Shown: positions 1 through 8,949 of the stretch, piece after piece
Position numbering within the stretch: position 1 is the stretch's first letter
How the letters are laid out: each line of letters begins with the position of its first letter
Assembly: GCA_947168665.1 (NCBI GenBank)
Contig: CAMVMX010000013.1
Span: forward strand, 46,141-110,140
Length of the DNA stretch: 64,000 nt
Direction: 5' to 3'
From: an uncultured Bacteroidales bacterium
GTDB taxonomy: Bacteria; Bacteroidota; Bacteroidia; Bacteroidales; P3
The notes under the pieces: model-generated
Seen by the model: only the letters and a program-made list of their open reading frames with translations
Told to the model about the DNA's origin: nothing
Databases searched by the model: none
Made by a program: the position numbers and the translations under genes

Positions 1-44
1 TCCGGCCTGCACATCCCGCGGCCCAGAGCCGTCATCAAATATGA
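1..44 (+). CDS. possible 3' end of an upstream gene (partial)
   Basis: Reading from base 3, the frame codes a short tail and stops with TGA at 42-44, which overlaps the next ATG (41-43) as ATGA. This is the usual translational-coupling overlap and suggests the end of an upstream gene cut by the window edge. Only 13 codons are visible, so no product can be named, and the overlap could be chance. Confidence 0.35.
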   Translation, partial: RPAHPAAQSRHQI

Positions 45-529
45 AGAAAGAAACTTTTATCGCCGTACTGGTCACCTTCCTCGTCACCACCCTCGTCTGG
101 TTTTTTATCTACCTGGTGGTGCTGCCCGCCGCCAAAGGCAGCGCGCGGCACGCCCGCGAGGCCGACGAAGAGCAGGTCGTAATCCAGCCGCAGTCCGACC
201 CCTTGGTCCCGGCCAATCAGTCCAAAATCAGACGCGAAGTGGACTACTCGCACACCATCCTCGGCCATTGGGAGCCGGTGGAAGTGTCCGTCGTCGAGCT
301 CGACTTTTCGCAGTACGGAACACTCAAAGCCCTGTCGCACAAGCATGGCCACCCCACCACCACCGACTACAAGTACAAGCTTCAGGGCGACCGCTTGGGC
401 TACACGATGATGGTCGACTTCTACGAGGGCGACTGGCACCGCATCGAGATTGACTCCGTCGCGCCGGACGAGGTTTATCTCTCCCTTTTCGACGACCCTG
501 AATTGGGTGGCCGTTACCGCCGTCATTGA
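41..529 (+). CDS. small membrane-anchored protein of unknown function
   Basis: 162 residues. The N-terminus has two lysines followed by a hydrophobic segment (about residues 6-30) ending in LVVLPAAKG, which looks like a single membrane anchor or uncleaved signal. The rest is soluble and charged, with no motif I recognise. The start is set by the KKE-hydrophobic N-terminus and by an ATGA overlap with a possible upstream frame. It is the only plus-strand gene in the first 10 kb, and a very strong hairpin follows it. Function unknown. Confidence 0.75.
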   Translation: MKKETFIAVLVTFLVTTLVWFFIYLVVLPAAKGSARHAREADEEQVVIQPQSDPLVPANQSKIRREVDYSHTILGHWEPVEVSVVELDFSQYGTLKALSHKHGHPTTTDYKYKLQGDRLGYTMMVDFYEGDWHRIEIDSVAPDEVYLSLFDDPELGGRYRRH

Positions 530-567
530 TGTAGCTGACCGTAAGTCAATGTTTTAGCTGTTTTTAA

Positions 568-628
568 ACAGCGCGTTCCCCGCTCGTTCATCGTTTTTTG
601 AGCGATGAACGAGCGGGGAACGCGCTGT
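568..628. repeat. 26-bp perfect inverted repeat (strong hairpin)
   Basis: Bases 568-593 are perfectly complementary to 603-628, with a 9-base loop (594-602) that contains six T's. The arm begins ACAGCGCGTTCCCCGC. It lies between the convergent ends of the membrane-protein gene and serS. A bidirectional terminator is plausible, but the T run is in the loop and not after the stem, so it may instead be a dispersed palindromic element. Confidence 0.8.
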
Positions 629-668
629 GCTGCGGCAGTAAGGGCGCGGCGCGGCGCAGTGGGGTGCG

Positions 669-710
669 GAAAAAGCGCAGCCCCGCGGCCGATATGTGGC
701 GCGGGACTGC
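669..710 (-). terminator. terminator of serS
   Basis: Stem 677-687 with 700-710 (11 bp, one mismatch). Read on the minus strand it is followed by GCTTTTTCC. It sits about 30 bases past the serS stop, which fits an intrinsic terminator. Confidence 0.6.
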
Positions 711-738
711 TGCTGAGGGTCTTATGGCTGCGCGGGGG

Positions 739-2013
739 TCAGTCGATGATGTCGAATCCGAGGTAGGGGCGCAGGCATTCGGGCATCACTATGCCGTCCG
801 GGGTCTGGTTGTTCTCCAGCAGGGCGGCCACGATGCGGGGCAGGGCCAGGGCGCTGCCGTTGAGGGTGTGGGCCAGCTTGGTCTTGCCGTCGGTGTCTTT
901 GAAGCGCAGTTTCATGCGGTTGGCCTGGAAGGTCTCGAAATTGGATACGGACGACACTTCGAGCCATTTTTGCTGGGCGGCGCTCCACACCTCGAAGTCG
1001 AAGGTCATGGCGGAGGTGAAGCTGATGTCGCCGCCGCACAGTTTGAGGATGTGGTAGGGGAGCCCCAGTTTGTCAAGCAGTCCGCCCACGTGGTGTTTCA
1101 TCACTTCGAGGGTGTCGTAGCTGCGGTCGGGGTGTTCGATGACGACGATTTCCACTTTGCTGAACTCGTGCAGCCGGTTCAGGCCGCGCACGTCCTTGCC
1201 GTAGCTGCCCGCCTCGCGGCGGAAGCACTCGCTGTAGCCCACATGGCGGATGGGGAACTGGGAGGGGTTGACGATGACGTTGCGGTAGAGGTTGGTGATG
1301 GGCACCTCGGCGGTGGGGATCATGTAGAAGCCGTCGAGGGGTATGGCATACATTTGGCCCTCCTTGTCGGGCAGTTGGCCGGTGCCGAGGCCGGAGGCTT
1401 CGTTGACCATCAGCGGGGGCATGATTTCCTCGTAGCCGGCGGCGGCGGCCTCGTTGAGGAAGAAGTTGATGAGGGCGCGTTGCAGTCGGGCTCCCTTGCC
1501 TTTGTAGACGGGGAATCCGGCTCCGGTTATCTTGTTGCCGAGTTCGAAGTCGACGATGTTGTATTTGGCGCAGAGTTCCCAGTGGGGCAGGGCGCCGTCG
1601 GGCAGGGAGGGTTTGGAGCCGAATTCGGCCACCACCACGTTGTCGGCCTCGCTCTTGCCGCGGGGCACGGTGATGTGCGGGGCGTTGGGCAGGGAGATGA
1701 GTTTGGCGTTGAGGTCGGCGTCGACGGCGGCTTGCTGGTCGTCGAGGGCTTTCTCCTGCGCCTTGAGGTCGGCGGTGCGGGCTTTCTTGGCTTCGGCTTC
1801 GTCACGTTTGCCTTGTTTGAAGAGCATGCCGATTTCTTTGGCAATGGCGTTCTGCTCGGCTTTGACGGTGTCGGCTTTCTGCTGGAGGGCGCGGCGCTCG
1901 GCGTCGAGACGGATGATTTCGGCTATGCGTTCTTCGACGTTTTCGACATTCTTGATTTTGAGGCGTTCGATTATTTCCTCTGTATGTTCCTTGATATATT
2001 GCAGTTGCAGCAT
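739..2013 (-). CDS. serS: serine-tRNA ligase
   Basis: Class II aminoacyl-tRNA synthetase that charges tRNA-Ser with serine in the cytoplasm. 424 residues, the usual length. The first ~110 residues form the helical tRNA-binding arm (LQLQYIKEHTEEI...), then the catalytic core with the motif 2 region (FRREAGSYGKDVRGL, preceded by HVGYSECF), and motif 3 near the C-terminus (NGSALALPRIVAALLENNQ). The frame stays open 24 codons upstream, but that extension runs through a TATCTTTG promoter box (2038-2045), so the ATG at 2013 (MLQLQ) is the start. Monocistronic, with its own promoter and a terminator behind it. A tRNA-Ser gene lies in the same window at 58.6 kb. Confidence 0.97.
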   Translation of the reverse strand: MLQLQYIKEHTEEIIERLKIKNVENVEERIAEIIRLDAERRALQQKADTVKAEQNAIAKEIGMLFKQGKRDEAEAKKARTADLKAQEKALDDQQAAVDADLNAKLISLPNAPHITVPRGKSEADNVVVAEFGSKPSLPDGALPHWELCAKYNIVDFELGNKITGAGFPVYKGKGARLQRALINFFLNEAAAAGYEEIMPPLMVNEASGLGTGQLPDKEGQMYAIPLDGFYMIPTAEVPITNLYRNVIVNPSQFPIRHVGYSECFRREAGSYGKDVRGLNRLHEFSKVEIVVIEHPDRSYDTLEVMKHHVGGLLDKLGLPYHILKLCGGDISFTSAMTFDFEVWSAAQQKWLEVSSVSNFETFQANRMKLRFKDTDGKTKLAHTLNGSALALPRIVAALLENNQTPDGIVMPECLRPYLGFDIID

Positions 2014-2037
2014 TGTATGTTTGTTTTGTTCAAACGG

Positions 2038-2045
2038 CAAAGATA
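2038..2045 (-). promoter_or_regulatory. serS promoter -7 box
   Basis: TATCTTTG on the minus strand, 24 bases upstream of the serS ATG, matching the Bacteroidetes -7 consensus TAnnTTTG. No clear TTTG -33 element is visible at the usual spacing. Confidence 0.7.
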
Positions 2046-2189
2046 CACATTTTTTTTTATTTGTGCAGATGTTGGTGGGCGACAATGGGGTGAAACTCTG
2101 TGCAACCCCGTGGCGAACGGAACAGGCTCATCCGTGTGTGGTACTCCCTTCGGAGGTTGCACCTGATCCCCGGAATGGGAATTGTGGTT

Positions 2190-2219
2190 CGGGTGTGATA
2201 ACTTTTGATGTTACACCCG
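2190..2219 (-). terminator. possible hairpin terminator of mnmE
   Basis: CGGGTGTGATA and its near-complement ending ACACCCG form an ~11-bp stem with two G-T pairs, about 50 bases past the mnmE stop. There is no T run after it, so the terminator role is tentative. Confidence 0.35.
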
Positions 2220-2267
2220 GATTGGTCTATTGGGCAACGGAGTGTTCCGAAAGGATGGATGCGGCGC

Positions 2268-3605
2268 TCATTTCCCGATGCAGAAGCGGGAGAATATGGT
2301 GCCCAGCACTTCGTCGGAGGTGACCTGGCCGGTGATGGTGCCGAGGTGGTGGAGGGCGTCGCGGAGGTCGATGGCCACGAGGTCGGCAGGAAGATTGTCG
2401 GCAAGGCCTTGCTCGACATGGTTGAGGGCTTGCTGCACCTGGCGGAGGGCTTCGAGGTGGCGCAGGTTGGTGAGCATCACGCCTTCGGTGTGGTCCATCC
2501 GCTGGCGGACGGCCTGGACGAGGTGTTGTTTCAGTTGGTCGAGTCCCTGCCCGGTGCGGGCGGAGAGGGCTATGCCGGAGGGATAAGGCGGAGGGGTGAG
2601 GTCGGCTTTGTTGTGGACGATGAATGTGATTTTGTCCTGTTGGGGGATGCCGTCGAGCAGTTGGTGGACCTCGTCGAGGAAGGCGGGCGAGAAGGGTTCG
2701 GTGGCATCGCGGACGAAGAGAATGACGGTGGCGCGGCGGATGGATTGGATGGCGCGGTCGCGGCCGATGGTCTCGATGGGGTCGTCGGTGCGGCGGAGGC
2801 CGGCGGTGTCGATGAAGCGGAAGGAGAGTCCGTCGAGGGTGAGGGTCTCTTCGATGGTGTCGCGAGTGGTGCCGGGGATGGGGCTGACGATGGCACGGTC
2901 GTCGTCCAGAAGGGCGTTGAGCAGGGAGGATTTGCCCACGTTGGGTTTGCCTACGATGGCAACGGGTATGCCCCGCTTGATGGCGTTGCCGAGGGAGAAT
3001 GAGTCAACCAGCCGGGTGATGTTGTGCTGCAGCTCGGCCACGAGGGAGCGCAGCTGGCGTCGGTCGGCAAATTCGACATCCTCGTCGCTGAAGTCGAGTT
3101 CGAGTTCGAGGAGTGCGGTGAGGTCGACCAGCTGTTGTCTCAGTTGGGCAAGGAGGTGTGCGTAGCCTCCGCGGAGCTGGCTGATGGCCAGGCGGTGGGA
3201 TGCGGCGTTGGTGGAGTCGATGAGGTCGGCCACGGCTTCGGCCTGGCTGAGGTTGAGGCGGCCATTGAGGAAGGCTTGGCGGGTGAACTCGCCGGGTTCG
3301 GCCAGGGATGCCCCGCTGTCGAGGAGGGCTTGGAGGAGTGCCTGCTGGACGTATAGCGAGCCGTGGCAGGAGAATTCGACGGTGTCGAGTCCCGTGTAGG
3401 AGTGGGGGGCAGGGAAGAGGGTGACGACGACTTCGTCGAGAAGTGTGTGGCCGATGCGGAAGGGGGAGAGGCTGTGGGAGCGGCCATCGGCCGGAAGCGA
3501 GACATGGCGGGAGGCAATGGGGATGGCGTCGGGACCGGAGAGCCGGACGACGGCTATGCCCCCGATGCCGGGAGGGGTGGATACGGCGGCGATAGTGCGG
3601 GACAT
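2268..3605 (-). CDS. mnmE: tRNA modification GTPase MnmE
   Basis: With MnmG, MnmE makes the 5-aminomethyl or carboxymethylaminomethyl group on U34 of tRNAs. 445 residues, normal length. The N-terminal tetrahydrofolate-binding domain covers ~1-120 (STPPGIGGIAVVRLSG, HGSLYVQQALL), then helical segments flank the G domain. G1 is GKPNVGKSS (about 219-227), G2/G3 are PGTTRDT and DTAGLR, and G4 is NKAD. The C-terminus ends in CIGK, the conserved cysteine motif of the family. The stop of mnmE lies well downstream of serS and its start is 6 bases from the stop of the membrane-protein gene upstream, so those two are probably cotranscribed. Confidence 0.97.
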   Translation of the reverse strand: MSRTIAAVSTPPGIGGIAVVRLSGPDAIPIASRHVSLPADGRSHSLSPFRIGHTLLDEVVVTLFPAPHSYTGLDTVEFSCHGSLYVQQALLQALLDSGASLAEPGEFTRQAFLNGRLNLSQAEAVADLIDSTNAASHRLAISQLRGGYAHLLAQLRQQLVDLTALLELELDFSDEDVEFADRRQLRSLVAELQHNITRLVDSFSLGNAIKRGIPVAIVGKPNVGKSSLLNALLDDDRAIVSPIPGTTRDTIEETLTLDGLSFRFIDTAGLRRTDDPIETIGRDRAIQSIRRATVILFVRDATEPFSPAFLDEVHQLLDGIPQQDKITFIVHNKADLTPPPYPSGIALSARTGQGLDQLKQHLVQAVRQRMDHTEGVMLTNLRHLEALRQVQQALNHVEQGLADNLPADLVAIDLRDALHHLGTITGQVTSDEVLGTIFSRFCIGK

Positions 3606-3611
3606 GGCGGA

Positions 3612-4118
3612 TTAATTTTGTCGGGGTGTGTCGGGATGGGGGTCGCGGATATAGTCGTCACCGAAAAGGGTGGTCATCTCGTCCTCGGTGAGGCCGAGGT
3701 CATTTTTGATTTTGTACATGTTGGGGTAGGCCAGGAAGAGGAGCAGGATGAGGAGGATGGTAATCATGAGGAGGGAGGTGTCGGACATGAGGAGGATGAG
3801 GATGCTTTCGATGATGACGATGGAGAGTGAACCCCGGTAGAGGGAGGTGATGTAGGAGGTGTAGCCGGTGAGTTTTTGGTCGAGGGAGGAGAGCTGGCGC
3901 AGACGGGGCGTGGTTTTGCGGATGGTCATCAGGGCCATGACTACGGCCAGGACGGCCAGGATGGCTCCGGCAATGAGCATCCAGCGCGATACTTGGGGGC
4001 TCTGGTAGCTGATGTGCCAGGGACTGAAATGAAAGATGACGACGAGGAGCACGGCGGCGATGGAGCCGTAGAGGCCCCAATTGGCGGTGCGACGGATTTT
4101 GCGGATGAGGTTTTGCAT
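3612..4118 (-). CDS. hypothetical multi-pass membrane protein
   Basis: 168 residues with a basic N-terminus (MQNLIRKIRRT) and four hydrophobic segments: about 15-33, 45-64, 100-118 and 118-136. The third and fourth form a hairpin rich in I and L. The C-terminus is acidic and soluble (LTEDEMTTLFGDDYIRDPHPD). No family recognised. It is 6 bases upstream of mnmE on the same strand, so likely in one transcript. The 5' flank (4126-4157) holds two copies of a 16-bp repeat. Confidence 0.75.
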   Translation of the reverse strand: MQNLIRKIRRTANWGLYGSIAAVLLVVIFHFSPWHISYQSPQVSRWMLIAGAILAVLAVVMALMTIRKTTPRLRQLSSLDQKLTGYTSYITSLYRGSLSIVIIESILILLMSDTSLLMITILLILLLFLAYPNMYKIKNDLGLTEDEMTTLFGDDYIRDPHPDTPRQN

Positions 4119-4125
4119 GGAATTT

Positions 4126-4157
4126 GTGAATGTGTTGATTCGTAAATGTGTTAATTC
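4126..4157. repeat. two tandem 16-bp repeats
   Basis: GTGAATGTGTTGATTC (4126-4141) and GTAAATGTGTTAATTC (4142-4157) are two diverged copies of a unit that appears five times at 49351-49430 and once on the minus strand at 19384-19399. Confidence 0.65.
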
Positions 4158-4188
4158 GTGAGTGGTGAGTAGTGGGTAGGAGCAACTC

Positions 4189-7008
4189 TTAGCGCGATAG
4201 TTTGTCTTTCAGGAAGAGGGCGGTGTAGGAGTCGGGGCAGTGGGCGAGGTCTTCGGGCGTTCCGGCGAAAACCACACGGCCACCGTCGCGTCCGCCTTCG
4301 GGCCCCATGTCGATGACCCAGTCGGCGACCTTGATGATATCGGGGTGGTGCTCGATGACGACGATACTGTGGCCGCGCTCAATGAGACTGTTGAATGCGG
4401 AGATGAGTTTCTGGATGTCGTGGAAGTGGAGGCCGGTGGAGGGTTCGTCGAAGATGAAGAGTTTGGGCGAAGCGGTTTCGCCGCGGATGAGATAGGAGGC
4501 CAGCTTGACGCGCTGGGCTTCGCCGCCGCTGAGGGAACTGGAGGACTGTCCTAACTTGAGGTATCCCAGGCCGACATCCTGGAGGGGTTTGAGGCGGGCG
4601 AGGATGGAGGGATGCTGGTTAAAGAAGTCGATGGCTTGGTCGACAGTCATGTCCAGCACCTGCGAGATGTTGGTGTCGTTGTATAGCACTTCGAGGGTCT
4701 CTTCCTTGAAGCGGGTGCCGTGGCATTCTTCGCACACGAGGTGGAGGTCGGCCATGAACTGCATGCCCACGGTGACGTAGCCCTCGCCTTCGCACACTTC
4801 GCAGCGTCCCCCCTCGGTGTTGAAGGAGAAGTAGCCTGGCTTGTAGCCGCGGGCTTTGGCCAAGGGTTGCTGGGCGTAGAGCTGGCGGATTTCGTCATAG
4901 GCTTTCATGTAGGTGGCGGGGTTGCTGCGTGTGGAGCGGCCGATGGGATTTTGGTCTACCAGCTCGACTCCGGAGATGCGCTCCAGGTCGCCGGAAAGGC
5001 CGGCGCATTTGCCTATATAATCGGTTGCGCCGTCGAACCGTTTTTGCAGCACGTCGTAGAGTACCTGCTTGACGAGTGATGTTTTGCCCGACCCGCTGAC
5101 CCCGGTGACGACGGTGAGGACACCCAGCGGGATGTCGACATCGACCAAGTGGAGGTTGTTGCAGTAGGCGCCGTGGATACTGATGCGGTCGCGCCAGCGG
5201 CGGCGGGAGGCTGGCAGGGGGATGGAGAGTTTGCCCAGCAGATATTGGGCGGTAAGGGAGTCGGCAGGAGGGTTTTCGACCAGTTGCTGCGGAGTTCCGG
5301 CAAAGACCACTTGGCCGCCAAGGCGTCCGGCCCCGGGGCCGATGTCGATTATGTAGTCGGCGGCCCGCATAATGTCCTCGTCGTGCTCGACGATGATGAC
5401 GGTGTTGCCGAGGTCGCGGAGTTGCTTGAGGACGTGTATGAGGCGCTCGGTGTCGCGGGGGTGGAGGCCGATGGAGGGCTCGTCGAGAATGTACATGCTG
5501 CCCACCAGTGAGCTGCCCAGCGAGGTGGCGAGGTTGATGCGCTGTGATTCGCCGCCGCTGAGGCTGTTGGAGAGACGGCCGAGGGTGAGATAGCCCAGGC
5601 CTACGTCGAGCAGATAGCCCACTCGGCTTTTGAGTTCGGTGAGCAGCCGCTGCACCACTTTCTGCTCGTGGGGGGTGAGTACGCTGGGAACAGCCCCCTC
5701 GGCAGACGACGGAGCTGGGGAGGCGGTGATGGAGTCAAGCCAGAGTGCAAAGTCGGATACAGGCATGTCGAGCAGCTCGGTGATGGAGCGGCCGCAGACC
5801 TTGACGTATGAAGCGTCTTTGCGCAGGCGCGAGCCGTTACAGTCGGGGCAGGTGGTTTTGCCGCGGTAGCGCGACAGCATGACGCGGTATTGAATCTTAT
5901 AGTTCTGGCTTTCGAGCCATTTGAAGAAGCCGTCGATGCCCTCCCACGACCCTTTGCCGTGCCACAGGATGGCACGCTGGGCGGCGGTGAGCTGGCAGTA
6001 GGGGGTGTGGATGGGGAAGTCCAGTTTGACAGAGAGCCGTATGAGGTGGTCCTTCCATTCACTCATCTTCTCGCCCCGCCAGCACATGATGGCATCGTCG
6101 TAGACGGAGAGACTTTTGTTGGGGACGACGAGGTCTTCGCTGATACCCATCACATTGCCATAGCCGCCGCAAGTGGGGCAAGCACCATAGGGGTTGTTGA
6201 AACTGAAAAAGTTGGGGTTGGGCTTCTCAAAGGTGATGCCGTCGGCCTCGAAACGGTTGCTGAACGGCTGGGTGCGGACGGTGCCGTCGGGGTCTTCGGT
6301 AAGGACCACACAGCTGCCGCGCCCTTCGAAAAAGGCAGTCTGGACAGACTCAGAGATGCGTGCCAGCTGGTCGTCGTCGCCTTGGCGCACTTTGATGCGG
6401 TCCACCAGGAGGGTGACATCGGTCTCGTCGTCGGCTCCAGAGGCGAGGAAGTCCTCTATGCGCACAATGGTGCCTTTCACGGCGATGCGGACAAAACCTT
6501 CCTGATGCAGCATCTCCAGCTGGGGCCGGAGTGAGTGGTCGGCATCAAGCAGCAGGGGGGCATAGAGAGTTATGCGGGTGTCGTCGGCAAAACTGTAGAT
6601 ATAATCCACCACGTCGCTCACAGAGTGGCGCTTCACCTCCACACCCGAAACGGGCGAATACGTGCGGCCGATGCGGGCAAACAGCAGTTTCAGGTATTCG
6701 TATAGCTCGGTCGAGGTGCCTACCGTCGAGCGGGGATTGTTTGTGTTGACTTTCTGCTCGATGGCCACGGCGGGCGAGATGTTCTCGATCAGGTCCACCT
6801 CCGGTTTGGCCATGCGCCCCAGAAACTGGCGGGCATAGCTCGAAAGGCTTTCCACATAGCGCCGCTGCCCTTCGGCATAGAGGGTGTCGAATGCCAGGCT
6901 CGATTTGCCCGACCCGCTGAGGCCGGTGATGACCACCAGTTTCCCTTGCGGAATGTCGACCGATATGTTTTTTAGGTTGTTGACCCTCGCGCCGTGTATC
7001 TTTATCAT
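4189..7008 (-). CDS. uvrA: excinuclease ABC subunit A
   Basis: DNA-damage recognition ATPase of nucleotide excision repair, working with UvrB. 939 residues, the usual size. It starts IKIHGARVNNLKNI and has the first Walker A GLSGSGKSS near residue 31, then zinc-finger cysteines (CPTCGGYGN; CPDCNGSRL), the first ABC signature LSGGESQRI and Walker B ILDEPSIGLHPRD. The second half repeats this: GVSGSGKTS, CEVCEGEGY with CEECHGTRF, LSGGEAQRVKLA and IFDEPSTGLHF. Monocistronic, with a promoter box and a hairpin in its ~105-base leader. Nothing is missing. Confidence 0.98.
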   Translation of the reverse strand: MIKIHGARVNNLKNISVDIPQGKLVVITGLSGSGKSSLAFDTLYAEGQRRYVESLSSYARQFLGRMAKPEVDLIENISPAVAIEQKVNTNNPRSTVGTSTELYEYLKLLFARIGRTYSPVSGVEVKRHSVSDVVDYIYSFADDTRITLYAPLLLDADHSLRPQLEMLHQEGFVRIAVKGTIVRIEDFLASGADDETDVTLLVDRIKVRQGDDDQLARISESVQTAFFEGRGSCVVLTEDPDGTVRTQPFSNRFEADGITFEKPNPNFFSFNNPYGACPTCGGYGNVMGISEDLVVPNKSLSVYDDAIMCWRGEKMSEWKDHLIRLSVKLDFPIHTPYCQLTAAQRAILWHGKGSWEGIDGFFKWLESQNYKIQYRVMLSRYRGKTTCPDCNGSRLRKDASYVKVCGRSITELLDMPVSDFALWLDSITASPAPSSAEGAVPSVLTPHEQKVVQRLLTELKSRVGYLLDVGLGYLTLGRLSNSLSGGESQRINLATSLGSSLVGSMYILDEPSIGLHPRDTERLIHVLKQLRDLGNTVIIVEHDEDIMRAADYIIDIGPGAGRLGGQVVFAGTPQQLVENPPADSLTAQYLLGKLSIPLPASRRRWRDRISIHGAYCNNLHLVDVDIPLGVLTVVTGVSGSGKTSLVKQVLYDVLQKRFDGATDYIGKCAGLSGDLERISGVELVDQNPIGRSTRSNPATYMKAYDEIRQLYAQQPLAKARGYKPGYFSFNTEGGRCEVCEGEGYVTVGMQFMADLHLVCEECHGTRFKEETLEVLYNDTNISQVLDMTVDQAIDFFNQHPSILARLKPLQDVGLGYLKLGQSSSSLSGGEAQRVKLASYLIRGETASPKLFIFDEPSTGLHFHDIQKLISAFNSLIERGHSIVVIEHHPDIIKVADWVIDMGPEGGRDGGRVVFAGTPEDLAHCPDSYTALFLKDKLSR

Positions 7009-7073
7009 TGTTGATGAGTGTTAAGCATTTGAATAATTACCGCTGCACTGTTTCGCAGTACACGTAAAACATA

Positions 7074-7111
7074 CTGGGATAGGGCTTTCGCCAATGGAGT
7101 CCCTATCCCAG
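7074..7111 (-). promoter_or_regulatory. hairpin in the 5' leader of uvrA
   Basis: Perfect 11-bp stem (7074-7084 with 7101-7111, arm CTGGGATAGGG) just downstream of the predicted transcription start and 66 bases before the uvrA ATG. It could stabilise the message or regulate it. No known riboswitch recognised. Confidence 0.5.
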
Positions 7112-7119
7112 GGCAACTG

Positions 7120-7127
7120 CAAAGATA
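7120..7127 (-). promoter_or_regulatory. uvrA promoter -7 box
   Basis: TATCTTTG on the minus strand, 112 bases upstream of the uvrA start. It matches TAnnTTTG and implies a leader of roughly 105 bases that begins at the hairpin. Confidence 0.65.
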
Positions 7128-7840
7128 CACAAAAAAACGCAATTATCGCCCAAACCGGTGTGGATTTCTGCCGTAAGATTGTGGGCAAAGGCGGATGCAG
7201 AACTCTACAAGTATGGTTGTGCGGGCAATAGCCAGTATATTTGGGCAAAAGTCATGTCTTGGCAATGTCGGCCATTCGGAGTTCTTGACGGGTAAACGGG
7301 TGGTAGACAGGATATGCGATTGCCTCTCTCCTGTGTGTGGTCATAAATGGTTTTTGTGTGTAGGCGTCAGCGAATACGACCAAGCCGGCACGGAGCTGAC
7401 ATTAATCATCTGCAATAATTCATCACGATAATCATTCTTGATTGCTTCTTTTTTTACAGTGCGCAAGAAACAAAATACAAATAAACAAGAAACTAAAAAG
7501 AAAAAAAACAGTAGAGGAACTATTGGCGCTATTGGCCCTTTCAGGATAAATCAAAAAGATTGCCTTTTGTACTTGCCGGTGTCGGACTCTGGGTGGCCTT
7601 CGCTTTCGAGGATTTCCTTGATGGATGCCTTTTCGCCCGGCAAAACGGTCATCAAGATTTCTGAGACATCAAGGTAGGCTCTGTCGTGGGCATGCGTTTG
7701 GCGGCCCGTCCGGGCCGGAAGCATTGTTTGTTGATTATGCTTGAGTGGCGCAACGGAGGGTGCGATATGGTGCGGCAGAGTGTTTGGCCTATTGTCAAGA
7801 GGGGTGCAGGGCGATGCGGGGATGGGTCTGGCGTATACAG
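7128..7840. other. long non-coding or relic stretch between uvrA and the aldolase gene
   Basis: About 700 bases without a gene I can support. 7438-7560 is A-rich. On the minus strand, 7551-7650 contains a short open stretch (MTVLPGEKASIKEILESEGH...) that looks coding-like but has no clear start or relative. It may be the end of a decayed gene. The right end carries the aldolase terminator. Confidence 0.5.
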
Positions 7841-7870
7841 AAAAGCGCACCCAGACTGGTGGGTGCGCTT
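7841..7870 (-). terminator. intrinsic terminator of the aldolase gene
   Basis: Perfect 11-bp stem: AAGCGCACCCA (7843-7853) with 7860-7870 and a 6-base loop. On the minus strand it is followed by TTTTCTG. It lies 22 bases past the aldolase stop. Confidence 0.85.
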
Positions 7871-7891
7871 GTGGGTTGTGTTGTATGACGG

Positions 7892-8890
7892 TCAGAGCTT
7901 GTCGTTGCTGCCGAGCACGTTGACGATTTTGTGGATGTACATCTTCTTCATGCTCTCGCGGGCGGGCTTGAGGTATTGGCGGGGGTCGAAGTGGTCGGGG
8001 TGCTCAGCCATGTGTTTGCGTATGGCGGCGGTCATGGCCAGACGGCTGTCGCTGTCGATGTTGATTTTGCAGACGGCGCTCTTGGCGGCTTTGCGCAACT
8101 GCTCTTCGGGGATGCCGACGGCGGCTTTGAGGGCTCCGCCATATTTGTTGATGGTGTCCACCTCGTCCTGGGGCACGGAGCTGGAGCCGTGGAGTACGAT
8201 GGGGAATCCGGGAAGTTTCTTCTCGACGGCTTCGAGCACGTCGAAGGCCAGTGGGGGAGGCACAAGGCGGCCGGTCTGGGGGTCGACAGTGCACTGCTCG
8301 GGTTTGAATTTGTAGGCGCCGTGGCTGGTGCCGATGCTGATGGCCAAGGAGTCGCAGCCGGTGCGGGTGGCGAAATCAATGACTTCTTCGGGTTTGGTGT
8401 AGTGGCTCACCTCGGACGACACTTCGTCCTCGACACCAGCCAGAACGCCGAGTTCGCACTCGACGGTGACATCGTACTTGTGGGCATATTCCACCACTTG
8501 GCGGGAAATCTTGATGTTCTCTTCGTAGGGCAGGGCGCTGCCGTCGTACATTACACTGCTGAAGCCCATGTCAATGCAGCTTTTGCAGGTCTCGAAGCTG
8601 TCGCCGTGGTCGAGGTGCAGAACGATTTGGGGGTTGGGGCAGCCCAGCTCCTTGGCATACTCGACGGCGCCTTCGGCCATGTAGCGCAGGAGGGTCTGGT
8701 TGGCATAGTCGCGGGCGCCCTTGCTCACCTGCAGGATGACGGGGCTTTTGGTCTCGACTGCGGCCTGGATGATGGCCTGCATCTGCTCCATATTGTTGAA
8801 GTTGAAAGCGGGGATGGCATAGCCGCCGTCCACAGCTTTGGCGAACATTGCGCGGGTGTTCACCAGTCCTATTGATTTGTAGTCTACCAT
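7892..8890 (-). CDS. fba: class II fructose-bisphosphate aldolase
   Basis: Zinc-dependent cleavage of fructose 1,6-bisphosphate to DHAP and glyceraldehyde 3-phosphate in glycolysis and gluconeogenesis. 332 residues. The zinc ligands and neighbourhood are visible as LHLDHGDSFE (about 90-100), ECELGVLAG, SIGTSHGAYK and IVLHGSSSVP. The NIDSDSR segment near residue 275 is the phosphate-binding region. It has its own promoter (8950-8980) and a strong terminator, so it is probably monocistronic. The N-terminal MVDYKSIGLVNTR fits the family start. Confidence 0.96.
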   Translation of the reverse strand: MVDYKSIGLVNTRAMFAKAVDGGYAIPAFNFNNMEQMQAIIQAAVETKSPVILQVSKGARDYANQTLLRYMAEGAVEYAKELGCPNPQIVLHLDHGDSFETCKSCIDMGFSSVMYDGSALPYEENIKISRQVVEYAHKYDVTVECELGVLAGVEDEVSSEVSHYTKPEEVIDFATRTGCDSLAISIGTSHGAYKFKPEQCTVDPQTGRLVPPPLAFDVLEAVEKKLPGFPIVLHGSSSVPQDEVDTINKYGGALKAAVGIPEEQLRKAAKSAVCKINIDSDSRLAMTAAIRKHMAEHPDHFDPRQYLKPARESMKKMYIHKIVNVLGSNDKL

Positions 8891-8949
8891 ATTGATGTTG
8901 TTTTTATTTGAGTAATTGGGTTTTATATTCAGCCTGTTGAATGATTTTG

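Noticed and set aside
598..2166. 522-codon open frame on the plus strand
   Set aside because: It is the antisense of serS with low-complexity Gly/Val/Glu composition; serS is a clear family match.
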